NCBI GenBank assembly: GCA_027924585.1
Contig: BSBM01000076.1
Location: forward strand, 3,486,501-3,550,500
DNA: 64,000 nt
Direction: 5' to 3'
DNA from: Larix kaempferi
Lineage: Eukaryota; Streptophyta; Pinopsida; Pinales; Pinaceae
Positions 22,014-33,423 of this stretch are shown here, one piece after another. Both the position numbers and the translations under genes were made by a program. The notes under the pieces are model-generated. The model did not search any database and had not been told where the DNA came from. It saw only the letters and a program-made list of their open reading frames with translations. How positions within the stretch are numbered: position 1 is the stretch's first letter; the number at the start of each line of letters is the position of its first letter.

Positions 22014-23389
22014 TGTTAGTACCTAGGTCTGCACCTAGGATTGTCTACTTTCAAAAACTTGAGACTCTGAAATTTAAATCTATTCTAAAACTCCCTCAAG
22101 GATTTTATCTAAGACAAGCATTTACTCTTGAAGTTTTGCTCTATAATTTTTATGCTTGTTGTGTTCTTTTATGTTTTCAATTTGATAATTAGTTAGTTAA
22201 GCATGTTAAAGGCAAAAAGTTTGCATAGAATTGTTGTCATGTTAGTCTTGCAGGTATTATTCTTGTGCTTGTGCTTCAGCACTTGGAAAGAGGAAAACAA
22301 TCTTAAAGACTAGAGTTTCCTTAAACGAGTTGTGTTGTAGAACAGTTTCGCAACTACGATGCAGAACTACCTGTAGGTGACAGTGCACTACAAAACTGCC
22401 TGTAGGTGACTGCTTTAGTCATCGATTTCGGGCACATTTTCTGAACAGCTGGATATGAATTTCAAAAAATGAATACATGGGTTTTTTAAGGAACGAACCA
22501 AATTACGAAAACCTCTCTCAGTTTTTACACGGGTGTCATGATTTGGGAGCTAAGGGTGGTGCTTTGAATCCTATTTTTCAGGATTTCATCTGATTTAATT
22601 TCCTAAAATTATGCTCATCCAAGTAGTTGAAAGGACACCTCATCAGTTCGACTTGTACATCAGTTTTATCATCTCCCTTAATCATTGCATCCAGCATGTG
22701 AAAGATGAATGAGTTGTTTTAAGATTCATGCATTAAAGGATTTTGTGTTGATTATAGATCCATGATTTTTGGATCTCAAATTTGTAAAACTTTCTATATA
22801 AACTATGATGTAAAAATGAGAAGGGGTTGTTCTTCCTACGGGAAGCTGAAGGGTTTGATTTTTGGATGCCAATGAAGGTCTTGTAATTTGGTAAGCATAC
22901 ATTCCAGTTTTATGAACTTCTAAGATTATATGAATAGTGAACTTATTGTGCCATCTTTTCTGTTTACGACTGATTGTATATTTGATCACAGAGTTTGAAT
23001 GCGCTGCATAATCATGAATTACATAGCTAATAGCATATGCATTGTATGTATTTATTGCTTGTAAATAGTTCTCTGCTTTCATTTAGTTTTCTAAATATAA
23101 TGTTGTTGTATATTAGAATGAGATGTGAATACATGGAATTTGTAGCTTACCACTTTCATGTATTTGTTTCTAGTTGTGTTTTAATGCCTTGATACACATT
23201 CAATTCATGATTTATAACCTATGAGTTCATAGTCCTTCTGTTATATGTATTGTTCCAATATCACTCATAGACCTTCCTTGGCTAACCTTTTTTTCAACCA
23301 CTGAAAAATAAACCCAATATTTGCCAATCTTTTGCCTAAGTGCCTTAGATTTTCCCTATAGCAGTCCAGTGCAAACCATATGGATAATG
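22014..23389 (+). repeat. Element B 3' LTR
   Basis: Starts TGTTAGTACCTAGG; ends GGATAATG, the last two bases having changed from CA. Confidence 0.9.
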
Positions 23390-23814
23390 GAAGCCCATGA
23401 AGAAAATTATCAAGATGGACATCTAAAAGAAGAAGAATCTAAGGAGATATATGATTCCCAGTAATCACATGTATATCACCACCCACACCACTTCGAGAAG
23501 CAACGGTCATCAAGGACAAGTTGGGAGTGCCAGAAAACCTACTATGGACCACAATGGAACCAATGAAGAAAGCAATATGGAGATGCATGGAGGAACACAT
23601 GCAATATAGGGAGATACCAAAGAAGTGCAACAACATCTTGGAACCACATGAACAAGAATGGAGATCAAGGATTCCAGGTAGCAGTTGGACCACATATTCA
23701 CATTCCACTCGGATGGAAGGATATTTGTTCTTGGTATCAGTTGACTATTTTCTTAATTGATCTTATTATATGTCTTCATCTCTTGTTTTGAGGACGAAAC
23801 ATTTTTAAGGGGGA
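23390..23814 (+). other. Element A 3' internal remnant and polypurine tract
   Basis: Continues element A after the nested insertion, starting with the right GAAGC copy. A purine-rich, weakly coding stretch ends in GAGGACGAAAC and the polypurine run TTTTTAAGGGGGA (to 23814) just before the LTR, an arrangement usual for Ty3-type elements. Confidence 0.6.
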
Positions 23815-24287
23815 TGTAATGTTATATACCTAGGGGGAAATAATATGGGGTACCTAGGGAGGTATCCAAGAGGAATTAATGATGTAATGGGTACCTGAGT
23901 GGAAATAATATATGTTATGTGTACCCAATGGGAATAATTAATGTAATGTGACCACACATAATGGAATATGGTCCACTAGGTGATTGGGGTTAGTTAGAGA
24001 AAATAATATAATAATATGGCATAATCCCCTAAGGAATACTCATAAGAAAGTACATATACACATGAGTATCATTGTATTAGTCATGATGTTGAGGATTATT
24101 ATTGTACAAGCATGTCTTGTGGAGTGATTCCTTCCTTAAGAAGTGTTTGATGGTGTTACCCTGGCTTAAGGTTTTCTCTATATCTTGGTTTTATTCTAAT
24201 GGTGGATGTATTTTGGGTTATTTTTGAAGTTTTTAAATGTTCTATATCTTTGTTTTGATTCAATTTTTTGGGTTAAGGATATGTATA
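23815..24287 (+). repeat. Element A 3' LTR
   Basis: Starts TGTAATGTTATATACC after the polypurine tract and ends near GATATGTATA. Matches 15710-16156. Confidence 0.85.
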
Positions 24288-24412
24288 GTGTGGCTTATAA
24301 ATTTTCTTGTTTGTTGACGACCATTGCCAAGAAGTGATCCACCCATAGTGAATCTTCTCTCTTCCAGGTTTATTCAACATGAATCATTTGTATGAACAAT
24401 GGCTATGATTTA

Positions 24413-26402
24413 TCTTACGCATCAGAGCAAATACAACATTCCAACAAGGCCAAACCTAGAGCAAGGGGTTTAAATTTATTATTATAAAGGCCAAAATGGG
24501 TTATATTGTATGGATATTTGGATTAGGGGTCGTTTTCCCTTGTATTGGTCATGGCAGGATCCCTTGGTCTCACTCTTAGGATTACTTTGCTTTATGGCAC
24601 TATCGATTGCCCCTTCAGTGTGTGGATGTCCCCACCATGTAGGGGTTTAAGCCCGTGGGTAGGTGTCTCAGGATTCTAGGGGTGACCCACTAGGGCACAT
24701 GACCATCTTGGTTTTGTTATGCAAAGGTGATTATGTCTTGTAAAGGGTTGTTGACACCCTATTTAGCACACCTCATTCAACCACTTGGACCTCATTCCAG
24801 CACAGAGAAACCCCTCCTCTAGCTCTTTGGCATATGACATCATCCTTCCATAGTTGAGCCTACAAGCTTCAAAAGGGGGGCATTGAGCTATAAACAACAC
24901 AATGGGGTTAGTTGGGGCATGACTTCCCCCTTTGGCTCACTACTTCATCAAGTGGCGCCTTGTTTTAGTATCATTTGCTATTTTATGTCTATTTTAGGGC
25001 ATATTTCCTAACTTGTAAGGGTTTTACCCTAAAAATATTATAATTTAATGTTGACTTGTAGGTTAAAAAATTAAAAAGGTTGAGGATGTAATCATATAAA
25101 TAGCTCACCTCACCTAGTTGTAAAATCAACAAGACAAGGGTTAAAATATGTTCTTTTCTCTTTTCTCCCACTCTATGAACTATTGATGTGATGCACACTT
25201 CTCTTGGGATGCTTTCATTAGCTTGAAGGAGAATGATTAATGTTCTAGGGATTAATTTTGCACATGCTAAAGGTTGATAAGAGACTAGTTGGAAGAACTC
25301 ATGCACAAGTGTGACCTAAGGTATTTTCCTTGCTCACTTCTTAGTGAATCTTGGTAAGTTATGCTCTTATCTAGGTTAAATGGTGCATTTTGCTTATTTG
25401 TTAGGGATTTTTGTTAACATTTTGTCAACTTTTGTATGAAGAGAACATCCTCCATAGGAGTTCTTTATTTCTAATTAGGACCTTGGACTTCTTCATTTGC
25501 CCTAGTTAGGCTCTCCTACCGAACCCTAGAGGTTGCTAGGTGATGCCTTAGCTTGCAAGTATTGAAATACATTTCTAGAGAGGAACGTTGATCATTGATC
25601 TCTCACTACCCTAGGGATTGAAACAAAAATCATATCCCCCTATCTTGTTCCAAAAAATTATTATTCTTTCATCAATTTACTTGTCCTTTATTTACATGCA
25701 TTTTTATGTTAAAAAACCCTAAAAATCTAGAAAATTCCAAAAACCCTAAAAATATGAAAATTCAAAACTCAAAAAATATTGAAAAAATTGCAAATTTAAT
25801 CCATCCAAAAGGTGTGCCCTAGTGGATTTATCCACTAAGCTTTGAGGGAATTTTAGTTTGCTACATTAAATATGCTGAAACCAACTTTTTGCAGACTGTA
25901 ATATTGAATTAGGGCATAATAGATTTGCATAATTGACTGATCAACTAAATTCACCCTTGTTATATTGTTTCTTTTCCCCCCAATGAATAATTTTCTAGTG
26001 GTTTTGGGGTGATTTTAAGGGATGATATTATCTAGCAGTTGTTCACTTCAAGCATATAGATATAAATCTAAAGTCTACCTTGGTTGTTGAGCTATTCTAA
26101 ATTGATGACCCTTGTCTGATAATAACCAAATAAACTCATCTACATGATCTACGTGTCTTTGTTATTCCTTGCTTGACTCCATACAAGGCATTGATCTCTG
26201 TCATAAGGTTGTTACGAAGGTATTTGCAGGCTTGCAGGTGACCTTCCTCTCTAAGGGCTCTCCCCTAGGTTTAGGTGTTACCCAAAGAAGTTGAGGGATT
26301 GGGTTCGGGTGACATTGGACCTATGATCTCCTTTACTTACCTTCACTAGCACTAGGCCTAAGTTTCCTTACTTATTTATGACTTCTAGTTTGAAGGGTAA
26401 CA
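24413..26402 (+). repeat. Element C 5' LTR
   Basis: Starts TCTTACGCATCAGAG (TG changed to TC) and ends GAAGGGTAACA. Contains short open frames with no meaning I can support. Confidence 0.85.
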
Positions 26403-26406
26403 TTTT

Positions 26407-26424
26407 TGGCACCATTGACGGGGA
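26407..26424 (+). promoter_or_regulatory. Primer-binding site of element C
   Basis: TGGCACCATTGACGGGGA, four bases after the LTR, a diverged Tat/Athila-type site (TGGCGCCGTTGCCGGGGA). Confidence 0.7.
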
Positions 26425-26895
26425 CACTTCAAGACAATTGAGGTGGTTTTCTTAGGCCATATTTTCATACCCTTGGAAAAAATGGCATTTGGTAAGAAAC
26501 TTGAGGTAAGTCCTTGTTTAGTATTTTGAGGATACATTGGATAAGGACTAATCTTGTAGATCTTACCTGGCGACTTCGATTGAAGAAGGATCCTCGAGTT
26601 GAATTCCTTATTCTTCATATACATCCAACATCTTTCTTACAGTTCAAGTACGTTCTTGTTTAGTAATTTGGTGAGATTTGTTTTGATCTAACTTGATAAG
26701 TCTCTCTTGGCAACTCCCACTGAAGAAAATTAAAAGAGGTACTCTACAAGAACAAGGGTAAGAGGTAAGCTTTGCTTTGTCTTTTGATAAAACTTTTGTT
26801 AAGGGCTAACCTTGCAGGTCTTATTTGGATACTCCATTGAAGAAGAGGAAATGCAATTCAAAGGAAGAAACCTCAACTATTAATAAGAATATGAT

Positions 26896-27285
26896 ATGGG
26901 GTCGTTGAATATTTCAAACATTCCAGGATATCTAAATGAGTTGGATAAACGTGGTTGTCTTTGGGTTGTCTCAAAGTTTCACAAATATAAAGACATAGTT
27001 GCAGAGTATATTACTACGTTCGGAGAATTTCTTGTGGCATGGGATATCGTGCATGAGGATGTCAGAATGACCTTATTCACAATGTCCCTTGTTTTGCAGA
27101 ATAATCAGAATGCCATAAACTGGTACCAAAAGCTCCCTCCTAGAGGTTTTCCTTCACTTGAACATTTGATCAAGGAATTATGCAAAGAGTGGGAACCTAA
27201 TATGGATGAAAATTGTGATAAATATTTTGACGAAGAAATATTGAAGCCATGGTTTCTCTTCCCACGGAGGAGCCTATCAGAATAA
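26896..27285 (+). pseudogene. Element C gag-like region 1
   Basis: Open for 129 codons: GSLNISNIPGYLNELDK, then TLFTMSLVLQNNQNAINWYQ and LPPRGFPSLEHLIKELCKEW. The hydrophobic helix, then INWYQKLPPxxFPSLEHL and CKEW follow the retrotransposon gag pattern (as WYQSLP-SSLKHF in element B). An in-frame upstream start is not obvious; the ATG near 26896 is used. Confidence 0.65.
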
Positions 27286-27660
27286 CCCCCAGAGAATGTT
27301 TTTCTCCTCTTGTCTTGTCAAATGTTTTAAATGAGTTACCAGAAAGGTTCGTGGAAGAATTCTCTAATGAATATGGTGATCCCCTATACTTTTTCAAATA
27401 TTTTATGTTAGTGTTCCATACTCTATTGTTAAAAAAGATGAGGACGCCTATATGAAGGCATTTGTGTGGCATCTAGATGAAGAGGCCCTTGATTGATTTA
27501 AATACATGGGTAAGGGTACAATATATTCTTTCGTAGAACTGATAGAGGTATTTTGCAGTTGTTGGTGGCCAGGAAAATGCAAGAAGTGGATGCCCTCTTT
27601 CGAAGAGGCAAAGAGCTTATTTAAGAAAGAAACCCATGATGAAGATAAAGTCTCATAAAT
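27249..27660 (+). pseudogene. Element C gag-like region 2
   Basis: Starts by overlapping region 1 in another frame: ITPRECFSPLVLSNVLNELP, YGDPLYFFKYFMLVFHTLLL, then after a slip in the A run near 27432 AYMKAFVWHLDEEALD-FKY and YSFVELIEVFCSCWWPGKC. This again has the helix, W/F-F and EVFC pattern of gag, so the element seems to carry two gag-like domains in a row. Broken by stops and frameshifts. Confidence 0.5.
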
Positions 27661-27811
27661 CTTGCTTTAATAAATCATCGATCAAGATCTTGTCGATAAC
27701 ATTCTAAGCCCAATGTTCGAAGAAGAAGGTACTACTGAAGGAAAAGATGATGAGGTTCAAAGAAATGAAGACTAAGAAGCTCTAGTTGAATAAATTGAAG
27801 AACACAAAGAA

Positions 27812-29393
27812 ATGGTGAGTTCTCCTTACCCTCATGTGGTAGTTTCTTATGATATTATGGGACACTTAGAGGAAAATAATGGGATCCTTGAAGATGATGA
27901 TTATTGGAATTTCATGGGTCCACCAATCTATGGTTCTTCAAGACCTGGAATTATTGTTTCTGGGCCCTCCAGTTGCGCACATTTTGAAGAAGTCTATAAG
28001 CATTTCCTACCATTATCAGAATAAAAGGAAGTTAATATGGATTATTTCGAGCAGATATTTATGTAGATTTGAAGCAATATGAAGAAATATTAATCACCTC
28101 GGGGAAGGATATCGAAGATATAATCAATGAAATCATGGTTGACGAAGATATGATTGTTCCTTCTCCTCGTTGCATTGATGATAAAGATTGGATCAATCCC
28201 TTTGCGAGTAGATTTGAGGATGTAACACCTCAGAACATGGATCTGGTTGCTATTATAGACGATCACCATATGCAGTTGTTCCATTATGATAAAGGATTGG
28301 AAAATTTTGGAAGCCACATATTCAATGATATTTCTTTGAGCTCGGTTCAATCATGCCTTCCCAATACCAAGGATGGTGTAGGGTGTCATACAAAGAGTTC
28401 CTTTGCAAGTATTGAGCTGATGGGTTCACCTTCTCCTAGGATGGGCCATGCTTATCATTCCCAGTGATATCTCTCAGGAAAGTATTATAGAAGATGAGCA
28501 GCGCTTTCTATCCAGTATTAGTAAGTTTTCAATGATGCATTTCAATGGAACCAAGACAGGTATGTGGTCAAGTATAGTATTTACTTCTCCTTACCATGAT
28601 ATTTGTTATTTATCTTTTTGCTTAAAATTTGAATGTACGAATTTTGTGGCTGATAATTTCAATTTTTTAAATATGATTGGTGATACTAACATGATTATTA
28701 GAAACTTCAACGACATGTTTGCATGTCCAAAAGAATGCTTAAACTGATATAGGGATATATTACAATTGGTTATCAAAGATTCTCCGTAAAATTTATAGAC
28801 TTCATTCTGGAAAATAGTTCCTAATGTTCATAATAAGATGACTTGTCCCGTGCAGATGCTTCACAAAGTAAATATATGATGGGAATAGTGTACACTTGAG
28901 CCCGGTGCAGCAATGGATCGATAAAAATTGCGAGAGTGATCATCCTCCATGGCATAAATTTGAAAGCTTCCAGACTCTTGAGCTTGTTTTTCATTTCAAC
29001 GTCCCTCCAATGAAGATACTGGTATGTACACAACTTATCATTGATGTGATTTTGTCCAAAGATAAAGGAAGAAAAATTGGCATGAATCATATGCTCAGGT
29101 GGCTACATTGGTGGTATGATTTCACTTTACCCTTATCTCTTATCATAATTAGGGTAGGTAGGTATAGTTTCATTTGAGTTCAAAATTTATTGTTACCTAT
29201 GCATTGCACTTGTTGTTATTTCATTGCGATTTATTTGTGTTTCATTTTGAACAAGGCAGGATGGAAGTGTTTGCCTCCACTACATTTGATGTCTTTGTTG
29301 TTATATGTGTGTGTGGGTATACATGTACCCAAAATATCCTAGGGGTTCTCATACACTCCTAGGAAGAGCGCATGTCCTGTAGTTGGAGCCAGT
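27812..29393 (+). pseudogene. Element C anonymous acidic coding remnant and 3' internal region
   Basis: Open fragments at 27812-28024 (VVVSYDIMGHLEENNG, ILEDDDYWNFMGPPIYGSSR), 28069-28467 and 28448-28747 are acidic and resemble one decayed protein behind gag. No protease, RT or integrase motif. From about 28750 to 29393 only short frames and AT-rich sequence remain. Confidence 0.45.
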
Positions 29394-31371
29394 TGTTACG
29401 CCTCAGAGCTATTGCAACGTTCCAATAGGGCCAAACTTAGAGCAAGGGGTTTAATTTTTTTATTATAAAGGCCAAAGTTGGTTATATTGTATGGATATTT
29501 GGATTAGGGTTTGTTGTCCCCCCTATATTGGCAATGGTAGGCTCCCTTGGTTTCACTCTTATGAGTACTTAACTTTGTGGCACAACTGACTACCCCTTCC
29601 GTGTGTGGATGTCCACACCATGTAGGGCTTTAAGACCATGGGTTGTTGTTCAGGGCTTCTAGGAGTGACCCACTGAGCACATAACCATCTTGGTTTTTTT
29701 ATGTAGAGGTGAATGCATCTTGTATGTGGTTGTTCTCCTCTATTTAGCACACTGTATTCACCCACTTGGACCTCATTCCAGTACAAAGAAACTCCTCCTC
29801 TAGCTCTTTGGCCTATGACATCATCCTTCCATAGTTGAGCCTACAAGTTTGGAAAGGGGAGTGTTGAGGGATTTACAACACTTTAGGGTTACTTGGGGCA
29901 TGATGTCCCCCTTTGGCTCACTACTTCATCATGTAAATCCTTATTTTAGTCTTATTTGCTATTTTATGTTTATTTTAAGCCTTATTCCCTAACTTATGGG
30001 GGATTTACCCTAAAATATTTTAATTTGATGTTGACTTGTAGGCTCAAAAATTAAAAAGTTTGAGGATGAAATCATATAAATAGATCACCTCACCTCATTG
30101 TAAACTCAACAAGACAAGGGTTAAAGTATGTTATTTTCTCTTTTTTCCTACTTTATGAGCTATTGATGTGATGCACACTTCTCTTCGGATGCGTTTCTTA
30201 GCTTGAAGGTGAATGATGGAATGTTCTAGGGCTTAATTTTGCACATGCTAAAGGTTGATGCTAGACTAGTTGGAAGAACTCATGCACAAGTGTGACCTAA
30301 GGCCTTTTCCATGCTCACTTCTTGTTGAATGTTGGTAAGTTATGCTCCTAGCTAGGTTAAATGGTGCTTTTTGTTGATTTGTTGGGGATTTTTGTCAACT
30401 TTTGTACGAAAAGAATGTCCTCCATAGTAGTTCTTTATTGCTAATTAGGGCCTTGGACTTCTTCATTTGGCCTAGTTAGGATCTCCTATCGAAACCTAGA
30501 GGTTGTTAGACGATGGCCTAACTTGCAAGTGTTGAAAGACATTTCTAGAGAGGGACGTTGATCATTGATCTCTCATTGACCTAAGGATTGAAACAAAAAT
30601 CATATCCCCCTATCTTGTTCCAAAAAATTATTATTCTTTCATCAATTTAATTATCTTTTATTTACATGCATTTATATGTTAAAAAACCCTAAAAATCTAG
30701 AAAATTCCAAAACCCCTAAAAATATGAAATTCAAAACTCGGAAAATATTGAAAATTTTGCAAATTTTATCCATCCAAAAGGTATGTCTTAGTGGATTTAT
30801 CCACTAATCTTTGTGAACGTTTTAATCTGGTACATTAAATCTGTTGAAACCAACTTTTTGTGGACTGTAATAATGAATTAGGGCATAAAAGATTTGCAGA
30901 TATGACTGGTCAACTAAATCTGCCTAGTTATGTTATTTCTTTTTTCCCTTGAGGCCTAATTTTACAGTGGTTTTGGGGCATTTTTTAGGGATGATATTAT
31001 CTAGCAATTGTTCATTTCAGGCATATAGATATAAATTTGAAGTCTGTCTTGGTTGTTGAGCTATTCTAAATTGATGATCCTTGGCAGATGATAACCAAAT
31101 GAACTCCTCTGCATGATCTATGTGTCTTTGTTATTCCTTGCTTGACTCGATATAAGGCATTGATATCTATCATCAAGCTGTTGGGAAGGTATTTGCAGGC
31201 TTGCAGGTGACCTTCCTTTGTAAGGGCTCTCCCCTGGGTTTAGGAGTTACCCAAATAAGTTGAGGGATTGGGTTGAGGTGACATTGGACATAAGATCTCC
31301 TTTGCTTATATTCACTAGCACCGAGCCTAAGTTTCCTTGCTTATTTATGACTGCTAGTTTGAAGGGTAACA
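29394..31371 (+). repeat. Element C 3' LTR
   Basis: Starts TGTTACGCCTCAGAG and ends GAAGGGTAACA; matches 24413-26402. Confidence 0.87.
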
Positions 31372-31409
31372 CTTTCCACAATGCTTACAATGATGAAGAT
31401 CAAAACACT

Positions 31410-32540
31410 TGTTGAAATAAGTGTTGTCTTTGATGTCAAACGGGGTTATAGAGATGATCAGCTTGCATAACTATGATCAAATTTGAGATCAAACAAATCA
31501 ATGTCAAAGTAGAGTGAAGAAAATCCTAAAGCCTTAAAGTGTAACTGTGAAGTCACGTTGATGTGTGGGGAAGTCATAAAATGAAAATGTAGCTCTATGA
31601 TAATGGAAGATTAAAGTCGGTTCCATATACTTTATAAAAGAAAATTTATTTATTAAATTTGAATGTTGGCCATAATGTGAAAATATAACATAAGTGGATA
31701 TGTATAAATTAAAAAGTGTCGCACATCATTTTGTGAATGTGAGGAAATTGGAACGGAGTAGATAGAATAAATTTTGTGTAAAACAGAAAGCGAAGGAACA
31801 AGAAGCAGAGATCAACATCTTGTTGATCAAAGGAAAGGAAAGAAGCTAGAGAATAGTACTTGGTTTTTATTTCTTGCAGACAAGACATCTTATTAACAGG
31901 TTGATTGAGAAAGAGATTCGTAAGTGCAGAAGTAAAGCATTGTAGCAGTCGGTACTTAGGGGAGCAGAAATTTCTTGTTGACAAGACATCTTATTGACAA
32001 GTTGATTGAGAAAGATATTCGTAAGTGGAGAAGTAAAGCATTGTAGCAGTCAGTACTTATGAGAGCATAATTGTGGGTACAGAGATTCGTGGGTGCAAAA
32101 ATAAATCATTAGATCAGCCACTGCTTGTGGGTGTAGTAAGAAAGCTTTGACCTAGTCATTGCTTGTGGGTGCAGAAAGAAAGCTTTGGCCCAACCATTTC
32201 TAGCGGGTGCAGAAAGAAAAGTTGTGGCTTAACCAATGCTTGTGGGTGTAGAGAAAAGAAGCATTGAGGTAATTATTGCTCATATGCATGTAACTTAGAA
32301 TTTTAAGAGGACCACAATTGTGGTTGAAGATTACCAAGTTGATGTAAACCATTAAATATATTACAAAGTTTTCTACTCAAATATCTTGTGTCTATTATGT
32401 ACAATCTGTTAATTAGTTGCATTGAATGTTGAATGAATGATTACAACAATTTACAATTCGTTGATCGATTGAAAAGGTGATTAAGTGTAGAACATTGATT
32501 CACCCCCCCTCCCCTTTCAATGTTCCTAGTGTGTTCAGCA
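31410..32540 (+). mobile_element. Solo LTR, 1.13 kb, with internal tandem repeats
   Basis: Starts TGTTGAAATAAGTG and ends GTGTTCAGCA after a C-rich stretch (32501-32518), like many copia LTRs. Flanks ACACT (31405-31409) and GCATT (32541-32545) are diverged duplicates; gag copy 1, which lacks the insert, reads ACATC at the site. It splits the first zinc-knuckle region of gag copy 2. No internal region remains. Confidence 0.75.
31871..32070 (+). repeat. 101-bp tandem duplication in solo LTR
   Basis: TTCTTGCAGACAAGACATC at 31871 recurs as TTCTTGTTGACAAGACATC at 31972, followed by about 80 more matching bases. Further right, 32100-32260, a GCTTGTGGGTGCAGAAAGAA word of about 50-base period repeats four times. 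Confidence 0.8.
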
Positions 32541-33291
32541 GCATTGATCTTTCATATGGCCAACTCGATCACAACGTTGGCATTTGGAGCTCTAAACTGG
32601 AGTGGATGAAGATGAACTTTGTTTTAAGGACCCAACACTCTAAAACTAGATTGGCATGGGGTAATCAAGAATATGAAATGCCACTTCCTTGTTGAATCCA
32701 AGACCAATTATGTGCTTGTTGTGTACAATTTCTTCACAAGGTCTAATGATGTTATTGAGAAGTGCAAGCGGAACCTCTGTATGCATAACTTCATCTTCAT
32801 TTTTTTTGCTTCTAATGTGGGGCCACTGATTTGGTTATGTGATTCTAAAGTGGCATCATTCTGTGTAGGCTATTAAAAATAATCATAAAGAGGATTGTTC
32901 TGAACAGGAACAAGCTCATAACATGTTTCTTATTGTAGGAGTCACCACTGAAGTTGTAGAAAATCAAGAGTGCCTTGTGATTCTTTTACACAATCTTGAA
33001 TCTGAGTGAGAGTGGTCTTGTCGACCATGACAATGTTGTCAACAAAAGAGAGAAGTAGAGTGTTCAGTGACTCTACCAAGCCATTAATTCTAGCCATTGA
33101 AAATAGATGACTGAATACTCGCTCAAATAGTGAAGGACTTCTTGCAACTCCACCCTTTTACAAACAAGATTCAACAATTAAAGTAATCGGCTCAGAAGAA
33201 AGATGGGTGTTGGATATAACCGAGAATGCACCCAAGTACAAAGAAGCTCAAACTTCTTTCAATTTTGATACTTACAAGAAAACAAATGCAA

Positions 33292-33423
33292 GTACAAAAA
33301 ATTACAATTTGCAAGTGGAATTTGAAATTGAATGGTCTTCAAAAACAAATGCTTTACGTACAAAAAATTACAATTTGCAAGTGGAATTTCAAATTGAATG
33401 GTCTTCAAAAACAAATGCTTTAC
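33292..33423 (+). repeat. 66-bp tandem duplication
   Basis: Two nearly identical adjacent units (33292-33357 and 33358-33423), each starting GTACAAAAAATTACAATTTG. The length is a multiple of three, so the frame through it stays open, but no protein family is recognised. Confidence 0.9.

Larger units (their letters stand above)
17387..23389 (+). mobile_element. Element B: gag-only LTR retrotransposon nested in element A, TSD GAAGT/GAAGC
   Basis: LTRs 17387-18763 and 22014-23389, about 1.38 kb each, similar along their whole length. The primer site TGGCGTCGTTGTCAGGGA follows the left LTR. Flanks GAAGT (17382-17386) and GAAGC (23390-23394) differ by one base; the final CA of the right LTR has become TG. 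The internal 3.25 kb holds a gag and a second unknown coding remnant but no protease, integrase or RT, as in terminal-repeat gag-only (TR-GAG) elements. Confidence 0.87.
15710..24287 (+). mobile_element. Element A: LTR retrotransposon with gag-protease remnant
   Basis: Direct LTRs at 15710-16156 (its first 24 bases or so missing) and 23815-24287. A primer site TGGTATCATAGC (16159-16170) follows the left LTR, and GAGGACGAAAC and TTTTTAAGGGGGA precede the right LTR. The inside has a gag-protease fragment and the nested element B. The left flank (gag copy 1) and right flank (gag copy 2) are not a matching target duplication, so the left end was altered after insertion. Confidence 0.85.
24413..31371 (+). 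mobile_element. Element C: LTR retrotransposon with 2-kb LTRs and two gag-like regions
   Basis: LTRs 24413-26402 and 29394-31371 match along their length; internal region about 3 kb. Primer site follows the left LTR. Flanks ATTTA (24408-24412) and CTTTC (31372-31376) agree at 3 of 5 places; the empty site in gag copy 1 reads TATGCTTTCCAC, supporting CTTTC as the original. Only gag-like coding is found, so it is non-autonomous. Confidence 0.83.
24288..32870 (-). pseudogene. gag segment with zinc knuckles, copy 2 (minus strand), split by element C and a solo LTR
   Basis: Three pieces, 32870-32541, 31409-31372 and 24412-24288, together repeat the gag segment of 15180-15709. The first knuckle is intact here: CQRCDRVGHMKDQC at 32582-32541. 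The next piece reads FDLHHCKHCGK, and the last NKPGREKIHYGWITSWQW. Because copy 1 has neither insert, it shows the empty site for both. The segment lies directly against the right LTR of element A at 24288. Confidence 0.75.

Noticed and set aside
32960-33060. Reverse transcriptase motif FVDN read on the minus strand
   Set aside because: The surrounding residues do not match any RT block (no GLKQAP or LRQG neighbourhood), and the second Asp is Asn.
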